Shown piece by piece: positions 26,587 through 36,056 of a stretch of DNA of 64,000 nucleotides; positions within the stretch are counted from its first letter, which is position 1; the number at the start of each line of letters is the position of its first letter. A program made the position numbers and the translations under genes. This stretch comes from Cupriavidus sp. BIS7 (GTDB taxonomy: Bacteria > Pseudomonadota > Gammaproteobacteria > Burkholderiales > Burkholderiaceae): the NCBI RefSeq assembly GCF_000292345.1, contig NZ_ALOU01000069.1, positions 1 through 64,000 on the forward strand. The letters run 5' to 3'. Under the pieces are notes generated by a model, which did no database searches, was not told where the DNA came from, and worked only from the letters and a program-made list of their open reading frames with translations.

Positions 26587-27096
26587 TCAGTAAACGATAT
26601 CGGCGCGACGGTTTTCAGCCCACGATGCTTCGTCGTGGCCGTCGGCCTTCGGCTTTTCCTTGCCCAGGCTCACAGCTTCCATCTGCGAGTCAGGCACACC
26701 CATCGTCGCCAGCGAACGGCGCACGGCCTCGGCGCGCTTCTGGCCCAGGGCCAGGTTGTACTCGCTGGTACCGCGCTCGTCGGTATTGCCCTGGATCAGG
26801 ATCTTGCGCCCCTTGTTCGAGCCAAGGTATTGCGAGTGGGCTTGCAGCATGCCCTGGTAGTCCTGCTTCACGGCGTAGCTGTCAAAGTCGAAGTACACGC
26901 TGCGCTTGGCCAGCGGGCCGTTCGGATCGTTCAGCGGATCCTTCGAAACGTCAACCGGCGCCACGTTGCGCGCGTCGGTGGCCGCACCGGCGCCGGCGCC
27001 GGTCTTGCTGGTGTCGTCGAGCTTCACACCCGAGCTGCAGGCGCCCAGTGCCAGCAGAGCGGCAAGGGCAAGCGATTTGGTCATCATTTGGGACAT
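26587..27096 (-). CDS. pal: Peptidoglycan-associated lipoprotein Pal
   Basis: An outer-membrane lipoprotein that binds peptidoglycan and TolB. The lipobox LALGAC places the lipidated cysteine at residue 20. The OmpA-like domain (about 60-168) has the family pattern YFDFDSY...GNTDERGTSEYNLALGQKRAEAVRRSL. Length (169) is normal. It sits 20 bases after tolB and 17 bases before ybgF. Confidence 0.97.
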   Translation of the reverse strand: MSQMMTKSLALAALLALGACSSGVKLDDTSKTGAGAGAATDARNVAPVDVSKDPLNDPNGPLAKRSVYFDFDSYAVKQDYQGMLQAHSQYLGSNKGRKILIQGNTDERGTSEYNLALGQKRAEAVRRSLATMGVPDSQMEAVSLGKEKPKADGHDEASWAENRRADIVY

Positions 27097-27116
27097 GGCG
27101 AGAGACTCCTCTTTTT

Positions 27117-28457
27117 TTACTGCATGAAAGGCCCCCAGGACGGCTCACGAACATCGCCGGACTGAAGAGACAGAACCTGTTTGGTACGGCCGTCCGTGGA
27201 GACCGCCGCCAATACCGAACGGCCGCCCACGCGGGTGGCGTAAAGAATGTACTTGCCGTTGGCCGCGAAGCTCGGGGATTCGTCGTTGGCCGTATCGGTG
27301 AGAGAAGTCACATCACCGTTCGACAGGTCCTGCAGCTGCAGCCTGAAGCCGCCGGTACGCGTGATATAGGCCAGGTACTTGCCGTCCGGCGAAATGCGCG
27401 GGCTGACGTTGTAGCTGCCTTTGAAGGTCACACGTTGCGCCGAGCCGGATTCCTCGCCAGAAGCCGGCATGCGGTAGATCTGCGGCGCGCCGCCGCGATC
27501 GCTGGTGAAATAGATGCTGCGGCCATCGGGGGCGAACTGCGGCTCGGTGTCGATGGCGCTGCTGCGCGTCAGGCGACGCAGGCCGGAGCCGTCCGCGTTG
27601 ACCATGTAGATCTGCGTATTGCCATCGCGCGAAAGCGCCACGGCCAGGCGCTGGCCATCCGGCGACCACGACGGGGCACTGTTGTTGCCCTTCTGGTTCG
27701 ATACCAGCACGCGCTTGCCCGTGGCCAGGTCATGCACATAGACCACCGGTTTCTTCGCCTCGAACGACACATAGGCTACGCGGCGGCCATCGGGCGACCA
27801 CGCCGGCGAGATGATCGGCTCGGTGCTGGTCAGCGCCACTTGCGCGTTCTGGCCGTCCGAATCCGAGATCAGCAACTGATAGCGCTTGCCCACCTTCGAC
27901 ACGTACGACAGGCGCGTGGCAAACACTCCGCGCTCGCCCAGCAGCTTTTCGTAGATGTAGTCGGCAATCTTGTGCGCGGTCACACGGAGCTGGCTCTGCG
28001 AGACGGTGAACGCCAGGCCGCCAAGGCTCTGGCCCTTGCCCGTGTCGTACAGGCGGAAGCGCACTTCGTACTGGCCGTTGCCGGCCGGCGTCACGCTGCC
28101 TGCCACGAAGGCATCGGCACCCTTGGCCTTCCAGCTGCCGAGATCCACCTGGGCCGATTCGGCCACGGTGGCGCCAGCGGGATCCACATTGCGGAAGCGG
28201 CCGCTGTTCGTCAGGTCACTGCGGATGATCGCGGTCAGGTTCTGCGGGGCCTGGGCCTCGCCCTGGAAGTTGGCCGTGGCAACCGGGAACTGGTTCGATC
28301 CTACGCCAGTGATTTCCACGTTCAGTTGCGCGTGCGCCGCGCCTGCGGACATCAGCGCTGCCGCCAGCCACACCATCAGTGCGTGGCGACTCTGGTCGCG
28401 GGTGGTTTTGATGTTCTGGCGCCGGGATAGCCAGCCTGGGACCCAAAGCTTTCGCAT
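27117..28457 (-). CDS. tolB: Tol-Pal system protein TolB
   Basis: A periplasmic beta-propeller protein that shuttles between Pal and the OmpA-type proteins during outer-membrane constriction. The 446 residues include a long N-terminus with the signal-peptide core (about 28-44, ending AHA), an N-terminal domain and six propeller blades carrying repeated [21 protein letters not shown]-type motifs. The ATG at 28457 has GAGGAG four bases upstream. A TTG four codons earlier is less likely. A 217-base gap separates it from tolA, long for this operon. Confidence 0.96.
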   Translation of the reverse strand: MRKLWVPGWLSRRQNIKTTRDQSRHALMVWLAAALMSAGAAHAQLNVEITGVGSNQFPVATANFQGEAQAPQNLTAIIRSDLTNSGRFRNVDPAGATVAESAQVDLGSWKAKGADAFVAGSVTPAGNGQYEVRFRLYDTGKGQSLGGLAFTVSQSQLRVTAHKIADYIYEKLLGERGVFATRLSYVSKVGKRYQLLISDSDGQNAQVALTSTEPIISPAWSPDGRRVAYVSFEAKKPVVYVHDLATGKRVLVSNQKGNNSAPSWSPDGQRLAVALSRDGNTQIYMVNADGSGLRRLTRSSAIDTEPQFAPDGRSIYFTSDRGGAPQIYRMPASGEESGSAQRVTFKGSYNVSPRISPDGKYLAYITRTGGFRLQLQDLSNGDVTSLTDTANDESPSFAANGKYILYATRVGGRSVLAAVSTDGRTKQVLSLQSGDVREPSWGPFMQ

Positions 28458-28674
28458 GCTGCTCCTCAATCGATTTCAGGTTTCACCGGTGCGGCGGGCA
28501 CGGCAAAAGTACGGCGATTCGGGCTGCATGCGGCTTGGCGCATGGCCCGAAAAGCGTACGATTGGCACGCTGCCGGCCGCGTCAGGCAACCATTCATCGT
28601 AGCTGTGGGACTGAAGGCCAACGATGAAGGTTGCATTATGTTGCAAATCATGGCGCTATCGATACTCCGACCGT

Positions 28675-29727
28675 TCAGTCCTTCGGATGGAACGTGATCG
28701 TGAAACTGGCAGGTGCCTTTCCGTTATCGTCGACTGGCAGCGGATCGGAGCGCTGCACCGCGCGTAGCACGGCATTGTCCCAATCCGAGTTGCCGCTCGA
28801 CTTGGTCAGGCGTGCGGACAGCAGCGCGCCGTCCGGTGCCAGCGATACCGAAACCACGGCCGCCGGATTGCCCTCCACATCGCCACCGAAGACGATGTTC
28901 GGCTTCACGCGGCGGCGCACCTTGTCCGAGTAGCCCGGCGAAGCCTTGCCGCCCGAGCCGGCACCCGAACCTGCGGCATTGCCCACACCGCCGCCGCTGG
29001 TCGTGGCGCTACCGCCAGCCATCGCCTGCAAGCGTGCAAGCTGAGCGTTGCGCTGCGCATTGGCCTGCGCGTTGGCCTTGGCCTTGGCTTCGGCGTCCGC
29101 CTTGGCCTTTGCCTTCTGTTCCGCATCGGCCTTCGCCTTGGCTTCGGCGTCAGCCTTGGCCTTCGCCTTCTGGTCGGCCTCGGCTTTGGCCTTGGCGTCC
29201 GCGGCTTCCTTGCGATCCTGATCGGCCTTCTTCTTGGCGTCTTCCTTGCGCTGCGCCTCCAGCTGCTGCTGGTGCAGCAGGTCTTCCTTGCGCTGAGCTT
29301 CCTTCTTTTCCTGGTCCTTGCGTTCCTGATCCTTGCGGGCCGCCTCCTGGCGCGCGGCTTCACGCGCGGCGGCCTCCTCGGCCTGCTTGCGCTTCTGGCG
29401 CTCCAGCGCGATATCGGCCTCTTCCTCGGTCTTGCTGCGCACAGCGGGCTCGGGCGGCGTCGGGCGCGGCTGCTCGACCGGACGCGGCGGCGGCGCGGGG
29501 GCGGTTTCCGGAACCTCTTCCCAGAGCTCGGCCTCGGCGCCCACCGGCGTGCTGCTCTGCCAGTGCACCCCGTAGTAAAGCACCACGCCAAGCAGCACGT
29601 GCATCAGCAGCGCCAGCAGGAACGAGCGCAGCGTGCCGCGTTCCTTGACCGGCTGGTACGGATAGGCGGCGGCCTTCACCGGGCGCGGAGGCCGGTGATG
29701 CGGGTGACGGGACGAAAGGCTGGCCAC
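28675..29727 (-). CDS. tolA: Tol-Pal system protein TolA
   Basis: Spans the periplasm from TolQR to Pal. The 350 residues show domain I with one membrane helix (about 36-53: LLALLMHVLLGVVLYY), a very long Ala/Lys/Glu helical domain II (about 90-240), and a C-terminal domain III (about 265-350) ending in ITFHPKD. The middle includes a 54-base direct repeat (29081-29188) encoding two 18-residue units. It lies between tolR and tolB. Confidence 0.95.
   Translation of the reverse strand: MASLSSRHPHHRPPRPVKAAAYPYQPVKERGTLRSFLLALLMHVLLGVVLYYGVHWQSSTPVGAEAELWEEVPETAPAPPPRPVEQPRPTPPEPAVRSKTEEEADIALERQKRKQAEEAAAREAARQEAARKDQERKDQEKKEAQRKEDLLHQQQLEAQRKEDAKKKADQDRKEAADAKAKAEADQKAKAKADAEAKAKADAEQKAKAKADAEAKAKANAQANAQRNAQLARLQAMAGGSATTSGGGVGNAAGSGAGSGGKASPGYSDKVRRRVKPNIVFGGDVEGNPAAVVSVSLAPDGALLSARLTKSSGNSDWDNAVLRAVQRSDPLPVDDNGKAPASFTITFHPKD
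29081..29188 (-). repeat. 54-base tandem repeat in tolA domain II
   Basis: Two adjacent 54-base units (29081-29134 and 29135-29188) differ at only a few bases and encode two copies of an Ala/Lys/Asp/Glu-rich 18-residue helical block. Flanking sequence is a more decayed version. Unit number is likely to vary among strains, which would change the reach of TolA. Confidence 0.8.
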
Positions 29728-29762
29728 TTTGGGTTGCGTCGTTGGGGCGCTTGTTGGGTCGC

Positions 29763-30200
29763 TTACTTGGACTTCACCATCAGGCCGACGCGCTTGACGC
29801 CGTCGGCCTTCAAGACGGACATCACGTCAAGCACGGCTTCGTACTTGACGGAGCGGTCGGCGGCGATCACCACCGGCTGATCCGGATTCTCGTTCTGGCG
29901 CTGATGCACGAAGTCGATCAGCCCATTCTTGTCGAGCTTGCGCTCGAACGCGTTGCCGGCATTGTCCTTGCCGCGCGCGGTCAGTTCACCGTCCTCATGC
30001 ACGGTGACGATGATCGGCGGCGTCTGCTGCTGCGGCGTGGCATTGGCCACCGACGGCAGGTCTACAACGGCCGGGTTCACGATAGGTGCCGCCACCATGA
30101 AGATGACGAGCAGCACGAGCATGACGTCGATATATGGTACGACGTTGATCTCTGCGCTGGCTCGGCGGCGTGAGCCGCCGCGGCGCTGGATGGCTGCCAT
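29763..30200 (-). CDS. tolR: Tol-Pal system protein TolR
   Basis: An ExbD-like inner-membrane protein of 145 residues that with TolQ turns the proton gradient into motion of TolA. One membrane helix (about 20-42) carries the channel aspartate in the NVVPYIDVMLVLLVIFM segment. The C-terminal periplasmic domain follows. It is 21 bases after tolQ and 35 bases before tolA. Confidence 0.95.
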   Translation of the reverse strand: MAAIQRRGGSRRRASAEINVVPYIDVMLVLLVIFMVAAPIVNPAVVDLPSVANATPQQQTPPIIVTVHEDGELTARGKDNAGNAFERKLDKNGLIDFVHQRQNENPDQPVVIAADRSVKYEAVLDVMSVLKADGVKRVGLMVKSK

Positions 30201-30221
30201 GACTGGTGCTCCCGCTCAGGT

Positions 30222-30905
30222 TTAACGCGTCTGACGCTGAAGGATGTTCAGGAATTCTTCCATGAAGCTTTCAAAACGGATGGCCAGGCGATCGATCTCG
30301 GTGGCATACCGGTTGTAGGCAATCACGGCAGGGATGGCGGCGAACAGGCCGATCGCGGTGGCCACCAGTGCTTCGGCAATACCCGGCGCGACCGAGGCAA
30401 GCGTTGCCTGCTGCACATTCGACAGTCCGCGGAACGCGTTCATGATCCCCCAGACCGTGCCGAACAGGCCGATATACGGGCTGACCGAACCAACCGACGC
30501 CAGGAACGGCAGGTGCGATTCGAGCACATCCATTTCACGCTGGTACGCAGCGCGCATCGCGCGGCGGGCGGCGTCCAGCAGCGCGCCGGCCTCATTGCCA
30601 CGCTCGCGTGCCTTCAGGAACTCGCCCATACCGGATTCAAAGATCCGTTCCAGCGCGCCGGTGTTGTGACGGTTATTGACGGCACTGTTATAGAGCGCCT
30701 GGAGGTCGCCGCCGGCCCAGAAGTCGCGCTCGAAACCTTCGGTCTGCGTGCGCGCGGAGCGCAGGGCCAGATGCTTGCGGAAAATGTAGGTCCACGAGAA
30801 CAGGGACATCACCATCAGCAATGCCATGACGGCCTGTGCCAGCAGGCTGGCGTGAAGTACCAGCGTAATGATCGACAGGTCTTGTGTGACGGTCACCGGA
30901 TTCAT
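30222..30905 (-). CDS. tolQ: Tol-Pal system protein TolQ
   Basis: An ExbB/MotA-family inner-membrane protein of 227 residues with three membrane helices (about 15-37, 133-155 and 168-192). The SPYIGLFGTVWGIMNAF segment is the family signature. It forms the stator with TolR. Its start overlaps the stop of ybgC by four bases, so the two are probably translationally coupled. Confidence 0.96.
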   Translation of the reverse strand: MNPVTVTQDLSIITLVLHASLLAQAVMALLMVMSLFSWTYIFRKHLALRSARTQTEGFERDFWAGGDLQALYNSAVNNRHNTGALERIFESGMGEFLKARERGNEAGALLDAARRAMRAAYQREMDVLESHLPFLASVGSVSPYIGLFGTVWGIMNAFRGLSNVQQATLASVAPGIAEALVATAIGLFAAIPAVIAYNRYATEIDRLAIRFESFMEEFLNILQRQTR

Positions 30906-31306
30906 CGAGCGTTTTTAATAGTGGCGAGAACAGGGGCAGGAATCGGAGCCGGGCGGAATGTGCCTTTATCAACACATCCAACCCGGATATGGCCGCTGGC
31001 CAGCATCAGCTCACCGCGCCAGGCTTCCTGGGCAAATTGGACCGACGCCGGCCCAACGCGTTCGATATGCGTACGAATCTCGAGCTGGTCGTCCAGCCGG
31101 GCGGGCGCATTGTATTCCACAGCCGTGCTGCGGACGATGAAGACCACACCGGACACATCGGCCAGGCTTTGCTGCTCAACGCCAAGCGAGCGCAGCCATT
31201 CGGTACGGGCCCGTTCGAAGAACTTCAGGTAGTTGGCGTAGAACACCACGCCGCCAGCGTCGGTATCTTCCCAATACACGCGCAACGGCCACACGAAATT
31301 TTGCAT
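30902..31306 (-). CDS. ybgC: Acyl-CoA thioesterase YbgC
   Basis: A hot-dog-fold thioesterase of 134 residues, the same length as E. coli YbgC. The active-site segment YWEDTDAGGVVFYANYLKFFERARTEWL (an aspartate in the tDxxG pattern) is at about 11-38. It is the first gene of the ybgC-tolQRAB-pal-ybgF operon. An alternative ATG three codons upstream (31315) is possible; neither has a clear ribosome-binding site, so the start is not certain. Confidence 0.92.
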   Translation of the reverse strand: MQNFVWPLRVYWEDTDAGGVVFYANYLKFFERARTEWLRSLGVEQQSLADVSGVVFIVRSTAVEYNAPARLDDQLEIRTHIERVGPASVQFAQEAWRGELMLASGHIRVGCVDKGTFRPAPIPAPVLATIKNAR

Positions 31307-31315
31307 GGCGGGCAT

Positions 31316-31758
31316 TGTAACGGAGCGCACTGGTAAACCCGCGGGCGACTTTGCAACAGCAAGTTGCGAGCCATCCCTTGCCAAGCCTTGCCGAATCTGG
31401 GCCAGCCCCGCATTGGCGGTGCCCCCCGGCTTGCGGCAAGCCGCGCGCTCGCGTAAACTCTGCCGCAACCATTCCACCTTGCGCGACTGGCGAAGTCAGT
31501 GGGTACTACCACGAGGAAGCGCAAGTTCATTGGGCGTGATATTTCGATGCGCCTGCCGCTCGCCTGGGCAGCGAATGGGAAGCAGGGTGCGCCCTGTGCC
31601 GGTCCGCCACATTTTGCGGCGCCCGGCGCTGGACGCCAGTGCCTTCCCCGCGCGCCCTAAAACGCGAAGTAATCCCGCAATACCGAAAAGCGCCGATAGC
31701 ACCCGATCCTCACATCGACCTGCCATCCGCTTTCCTTTTTAAACAGACGAGTCACGCC
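31316..31758. other. 443-base divergent spacer between ybgC and glyA
   Basis: No convincing gene is seen. It holds an inverted repeat GCAAC-AGCAA-GTTGC (31353-31367) near ybgC, which could be a regulatory site. Toward glyA there is a run of four GC-rich stem-loops (31553-31643), described separately. The last 100 bases before glyA are pyrimidine-rich and end in TTTCCTTTTT. Confidence 0.6.
31553..31643 (+). promoter_or_regulatory. Structured glyA leader of unknown class
   Basis: Four consecutive stem-loops can be drawn: CTGCC/GGCAG (31553-31571), CAGGG-TGCG-CCCTG (31583-31596), CCGC/GCGG (31604-31619) and GGCGCTGG-ACG-CCAGTGCC (31625-31643, 8 bp with one G-U pair). They begin about 205 bases upstream of glyA. 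No run of T follows, so this is not a standard terminator. It does not match the glycine, THF or SAM aptamers that I know. Confidence 0.45.
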
Positions 31759-33006
31759 ATGTTTGAACGTAGCCGTTTCACGATCGAGCAGATCGACCCC
31801 GAAGTCTTTGCCGCGATCCAGAAGGAAGACCAGCGTCAGGAAGACCATATCGAACTGATCGCTTCCGAGAACTACACCTCGCCGGCCGTGATGGCCGCCC
31901 AGGGTTCGCAGCTCACCAACAAGTACGCCGAAGGTTATCCGGGCAAGCGCTACTACGGCGGTTGCGAATATGTGGACGTGGTGGAACAGCTCGCCATCGA
32001 CCGCGTGAAGCAACTGTTCGGCGCCGAAGCCGCCAACGTGCAGCCGAACTCGGGCTCGCAGGCCAACCAGGGCGTGTTCTTCGCCATGCTCAAGCCGGGC
32101 GACACGATCATGGGCATGAGCCTGGCCGAAGGCGGTCACCTGACCCACGGCATGGCGCTGAACATGAGCGGCAAGTGGTTCAACGTGGTCAGCTACGGCC
32201 TGAACGCGCAGGAAGACATCGACTACGACGCGCTGGAAAAGCTGGCCCACGAAAAGAAGCCGAAGCTGATCATCGCCGGTGCCTCGGCCTTCGCGCTGCG
32301 TATCGACTTCGAACGCATCTCCAAGGTGGCCAAGGCGGTTGGCGCCTACTTCATGGTGGACATGGCCCACTACGCCGGCCTGATCGCCGCCGGCGTGTAC
32401 CCGAACCCGGTGCCGCACGCTGACTTCGTGACCACCACCACCCACAAGAGCCTGCGCGGCCCGCGCGGTGGCGTGATCCTGATGAAGGCCGAGCATGAGA
32501 AGGCCATCAACTCGGCAATCTTCCCGGGCATCCAGGGTGGCCCGCTGATGCACGTGATCGCCGGCAAGGCCGTGGCCTTCAAGGAAGCGCTGCAGCCTGA
32601 ATTCAAGGCTTACCAGGAACAGGTGGTGAAGAACGCCGCCGTACTGGCCGAAACGCTGATCGCCCGCGGTCTGCGCATCGTGTCGGGCCGTACCGAAAGC
32701 CACGTGATGCTGGTGGACCTGCGCGCCAAGAAGATCACCGGCAAGGAAGCCGAGAAGATCCTCGGCGACGCCCATATCACGGTGAACAAGAACGCCATCC
32801 CGAACGATCCGGAAAAGCCGTTCGTGACCTCGGGCATCCGCCTGGGTTCGCCGGCCATGACCACGCGCGGCTTCAAGGAAGACGAAGCGCGCCAGGTGGC
32901 CAACCTGATCGCCGACGTGCTGGACAACCCGCACGACGAGGCCAACATCGCCGCCGTGCGCGAACAGGTCTCCGCACTGACCCGCCGCTTCCCGGTGTAC
33001 GGCTGA
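31759..33006 (+). CDS. glyA: Serine hydroxymethyltransferase
   Basis: A PLP enzyme that interconverts serine and glycine and feeds one-carbon units into tetrahydrofolate. The 415-residue length is typical. The PLP-lysine segment [15 protein letters not shown] has its lysine at residue 230. The ATG at 31759 ([11 protein letters not shown]) matches the usual N-terminus; the longer frame upstream is leader. It is followed by a 16-bp hairpin and then nrdR, the normal order in Burkholderiales. Confidence 0.97.
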   Translation: MFERSRFTIEQIDPEVFAAIQKEDQRQEDHIELIASENYTSPAVMAAQGSQLTNKYAEGYPGKRYYGGCEYVDVVEQLAIDRVKQLFGAEAANVQPNSGSQANQGVFFAMLKPGDTIMGMSLAEGGHLTHGMALNMSGKWFNVVSYGLNAQEDIDYDALEKLAHEKKPKLIIAGASAFALRIDFERISKVAKAVGAYFMVDMAHYAGLIAAGVYPNPVPHADFVTTTTHKSLRGPRGGVILMKAEHEKAINSAIFPGIQGGPLMHVIAGKAVAFKEALQPEFKAYQEQVVKNAAVLAETLIARGLRIVSGRTESHVMLVDLRAKKITGKEAEKILGDAHITVNKNAIPNDPEKPFVTSGIRLGSPAMTTRGFKEDEARQVANLIADVLDNPHDEANIAAVREQVSALTRRFPVYG

Positions 33007-33040
33007 CTGGCCGCATCATCGCGACATAGTTAGCGCGCAC

Positions 33041-33076
33041 AAACGGCGCTGCCACCCTGACGGTGGCAGCGCCGTT
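33041..33076 (+). terminator. Hairpin terminator after glyA
   Basis: AAACGGCGCTGCCACC and GGTGGCAGCGCCGTTT form a perfect 16-bp stem around CTGA(C). The trailing T run is short (TTTCTCC), and on the minus strand the stem is also followed by few T, so its strength is uncertain. Confidence 0.75.
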
Positions 33077-33150
33077 TCTCCAACTGCACGACCGCAACAG
33101 AAATCAAACATGCAAAATGCGGTCTGGCTCTATTTTTCAGGTGGTCAGGC

Positions 33151-33618
33151 ATGAAATGCCCCTTCTGCGGTCATTCCAACACTCAGGTCCTTGACAGCCG
33201 CGTCTCCGAAGACGGCGATACCGTGCGCCGACGCCGGCGCTGCGAGGCCTGCGACCGCCGCTTCACCACCTACGAGCGGATCGAGTTGTTCTTCCCCGCC
33301 ATCGTCAAGAAAAACGGCTCCCGCGTGGACTACACGCGCGCCAAGCTCAAGGATTCGATGCGGCTGGCGCTGCGCAAGCGGCCTGTATCGGCCGAGGCCA
33401 TCGACGAAGCGATCACTCGCATCGAGGAAAAATTGCTGGCCCTGGGCGAGAAGGAAATCCCCAGCAGCCAGGTTGGCGAACTGGTCATGCGCGAGCTGCG
33501 CAAGCTCGACAAGATCGCCTATATCCGGTTTGCGTCCGTCTATCGGAGCTTCGAGGATGTGTCGGAGTTTCGCGACGTACTCGATGAGTTTTCCCCGCCC
33601 ACCCCACGAAAGGGGTAG
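33151..33618 (+). CDS. nrdR: Transcriptional repressor NrdR
   Basis: Represses ribonucleotide reductase genes when dATP is high. The 155-residue protein has an N-terminal zinc ribbon (CPFC at 3-6 and CEAC at 31-34) and an ATP-cone domain (about 49-139). Length and motifs match the family exactly. It follows glyA, as in many betaproteobacteria, and precedes the minor-pilin operon by 209 bases. Confidence 0.96.
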   Translation: MKCPFCGHSNTQVLDSRVSEDGDTVRRRRRCEACDRRFTTYERIELFFPAIVKKNGSRVDYTRAKLKDSMRLALRKRPVSAEAIDEAITRIEEKLLALGEKEIPSSQVGELVMRELRKLDKIAYIRFASVYRSFEDVSEFRDVLDEFSPPTPRKG

Positions 33619-33827
33619 CCACGTCACAAAAAAAGCTGTCTAATCTGCACTAATCTCCCTGGGTTAGGGGATTGTTTCGAGCGCGCGTTTCAATCGCGGA
33701 TCACCGCGACCCATAGCGAACCGGTCCCGGAAGAGGATCGGACGCAACCAGCTTCCCAAAGCTCCTGGCGCGCTACGTAAGTAAGAAAACTAAAAGAGCA
33801 GTCGTTTTTTTCGATCGGGAGTCATCT

Positions 33828-34454
33828 ATGGGTCAGGCACGCTGCCGTGCGGCCGGCTTTACCATGCTTGAAGCATTGGTAGCGATCATCGTGCTCGCCT
33901 TCGGCGTGCTCGGGGTCGCCAACCTGCTCATCAAGTCATTCCGATTCGCCCAGCAATCCTCTTATGACATCGTTGCGCTGCAACTGGCCAACGACATGGC
34001 GGATCGCATGCGGGCGAACGAGGCGCAAACGCTCAACAAGGCCTTCGACAACATCGACACAGGCAGCCCGGGAACGCAACTCTCGGACACGAGCAACCTG
34101 TACAAGACCGCGTGCACTGCCGCGCCGATCGACTGTGCGCCCGTCACCGCGGCATTCGACATCGCCGAATGGGTGAACAGGGTGCAGTCGAGCCTGCCCG
34201 GCGGCCGGGCAGTCATTTGCCGCGACGCGAACACGTACTCGCTCACGTCCGGTTACGACTGGCCCTGCTCGCAGCCCGACGCGAGCAATCCCTCCAATAC
34301 ACCACTGGTCATCAAGATCGGCTGGGTCTCGCGCTTTGCCGATCGCCAGGGCGCCGACGTCGCGACCGGCACCACCATGCCCGACTCCGCAGCCGCCAAC
34401 GGCGCTGCAACGCCTCAACTGGTAGTGGTGGTACTTCCGGGGGTCAATAGCTGA
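33828..34454 (+). CDS. pilV: Type IV pilus minor pilin PilV (copy 1)
   Basis: A minor pilin that helps start pilus assembly. The prepilin site is in AGFTMLEALVAIIVLAFGVLG: cleavage after Gly, Phe at +1 and Glu at +5. The C-terminal part (about 35-208) is the globular pilin domain with cysteines. It is the first gene of the first six-gene cluster. Its stop overlaps the pilW start (TGATG). The start ATG has GGGAGTC upstream. Confidence 0.93.
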   Translation: MGQARCRAAGFTMLEALVAIIVLAFGVLGVANLLIKSFRFAQQSSYDIVALQLANDMADRMRANEAQTLNKAFDNIDTGSPGTQLSDTSNLYKTACTAAPIDCAPVTAAFDIAEWVNRVQSSLPGGRAVICRDANTYSLTSGYDWPCSQPDASNPSNTPLVIKIGWVSRFADRQGADVATGTTMPDSAAANGAATPQLVVVVLPGVNS

Positions 34455-35404
34455 TGCCGCGCTTACATCGCACTTCATTCCGTGGGCGCAGCGCTGGCTA
34501 CACACTGGTCGAACTGATGGTTGCGCTCGTTATCAGCCTGCTTGTGCTGATGGCGGCCGTGTCTTTCTACCTGATGAGCCGCAGCAGCTACAGCACCATC
34601 GATGACAACGCCAGCCTGGAGGAGCGTGGAAATTTCGCCTTGTCCACGCTGATGCGCCTGACAAGACAGGCGGCATACGTGCCCACAGGCAGCAATGGCG
34701 GCTCCATGCCGATCAGCACCCAGATGATCTCCGGGCTCGACGGCTGCTCGACGCCAAGCATCACCGTCCCCGCGGCCACCGGCATCGAAACACTCTCGTG
34801 CGGCAATGGCACTGCCATCAATAACAGCGACGCGCTGATGTTGCGCTTCTACGGCATGGGCCAGCCCGGCGATGCGAAGACTCCGGACGGCTCCGTCGTG
34901 GACTGCTCCGGTCTTGGCGTTGCCGGCGCGACCAGTGTGGACGAGGCCAGCGCGCAGCGTGGGCTGTCGACCCTCTACATCGGCAACGGCGCCAACGGCA
35001 AGCCCTCCCTGATGTGCATGTACCGGCCGCGCGACGTCAATGGTCAGGAGATCAAGGACACCTACGTCATGCAGGAGCTGGTGCCCGGCGTTGAAGCGAT
35101 GAAGGTGCTCTACGGTGTTTCCACCAATGGTGACGACGTACCGGACAAGTTCGTGACGGCAGGTTCCGTCTCCAGCACCGACTGGCCCAACGTCTTCGCC
35201 ATCAAGATCGCGCTGGTAGTCCGTGCCGACAATGCCAGCGCCGATGCGGGCGCGCCTGCTTCGATCCAGATGTTCGGCCCGCTTTATCCGGGCAACGGCG
35301 CCACCTATACGCCGACCGTCGAGACCGGGTCCGCGCGCAAGCTCTACTACGCCACCGTGCAGATTCGAAACTACCAGTCCTGCGGAGATCCGTCATGCTC
35401 GTGA
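34454..35404 (+). CDS. pilW: Type IV pilus minor pilin PilW (copy 1)
   Basis: A 316-residue minor pilin. The N-terminal SAGYTLVELMVALVISLLVL segment has the Gly cleavage site, Tyr +1 and Glu +5, followed by the hydrophobic stalk. The C-terminal domain ends YYATVQIRNYQSC, typical of PilW. It overlaps pilV by one base and pilX by ten, consistent with one transcript and coupled translation. Confidence 0.92.
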   Translation: MPRLHRTSFRGRSAGYTLVELMVALVISLLVLMAAVSFYLMSRSSYSTIDDNASLEERGNFALSTLMRLTRQAAYVPTGSNGGSMPISTQMISGLDGCSTPSITVPAATGIETLSCGNGTAINNSDALMLRFYGMGQPGDAKTPDGSVVDCSGLGVAGATSVDEASAQRGLSTLYIGNGANGKPSLMCMYRPRDVNGQEIKDTYVMQELVPGVEAMKVLYGVSTNGDDVPDKFVTAGSVSSTDWPNVFAIKIALVVRADNASADAGAPASIQMFGPLYPGNGATYTPTVETGSARKLYYATVQIRNYQSCGDPSCS

Positions 35405-36033
35405 CCATCCGACCCGCCCGACGCCTGCGCACCAGGAAGTCCCACGGCATTGCATTGGTCACAGTTGTGATCATGCTGCTCGTGATCACGCTGCTGGCAC
35501 TTGCCGGTGCCCGCACCGCACTTGACTCCAAGCGCGCCTCGCGCAACCAGCGCGACTACGAGATCGCCTACATGGCCGCCGAGGCAGCACTGCGCGATGC
35601 GGAGCTCGATATCCAGAGCGCCGCCGGCAACAGCTCCCGCTCGGCCATGTTCGTGCCAAGCTCGGCGCAAGGCTTCCTGGCCGGCGACTGCAATACGGGA
35701 ACCGACAAATCCGCGCCATACCTTGGGCTTTGCGACACCTTCACGGATTCCGGCGAGCCGGTCTGGAACACGATCGACTGGACAGCCGCCATCGGCAACA
35801 AGACCGTGGAGTACGGCACGTTCACCGGCCGCGCGTTCCCTACGGGCAGTGGCATCACGCCCGCCCGCCGGCCGCGCTACCTGATCGAACTGCTGCGCGA
35901 CAACACCAGCGGGGGGGCGGCCAGCGGCAGCGACAGCACCCGGTACATGTACCGGGTCACCGCTATCGGCTTCGGGCCCAATGACACTACTCGCGCGATG
36001 GTGCAGTCGACCTATCGCAAGACCGATTCCTGA
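35395..36033 (+). CDS. pilX: Type IV pilus minor pilin PilX (copy 1)
   Basis: A 212-residue minor pilin. The prepilin site KSHGIALVTVVIMLLVITLLALA lacks Glu at +5 (Thr instead), which is usual for PilX. The AYMAAEAALRDAELDIQ helix follows, as in the PilX family. The start overlaps pilW by ten bases, and the stop is 23 bases before pilY1. Confidence 0.9.
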   Translation: MLVTIRPARRLRTRKSHGIALVTVVIMLLVITLLALAGARTALDSKRASRNQRDYEIAYMAAEAALRDAELDIQSAAGNSSRSAMFVPSSAQGFLAGDCNTGTDKSAPYLGLCDTFTDSGEPVWNTIDWTAAIGNKTVEYGTFTGRAFPTGSGITPARRPRYLIELLRDNTSGGAASGSDSTRYMYRVTAIGFGPNDTTRAMVQSTYRKTDS

Positions 36034-36056
36034 TTCCACGAACCGGGACCGCCATC

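Noticed and set aside
28466-28651. Possible 61-codon minus-strand gene between tolA and tolB.
   Set aside because: No ribosome-binding site or recognisable motif; the 217-base gap is better explained as a promoter or leader region. A TTGCA-N6-TGCAA repeat (28631-28646) lies there.
31573-31608. GGGAA...GGGTG...CGGTCCGCCAC in the glyA leader looks somewhat like the core of a cobalamin riboswitch.
   Set aside because: The essential B12 box (GCCACTG...GGGAAGGC) is missing and glyA is not a usual cobalamin target; the likeness is confined to a few short blocks.
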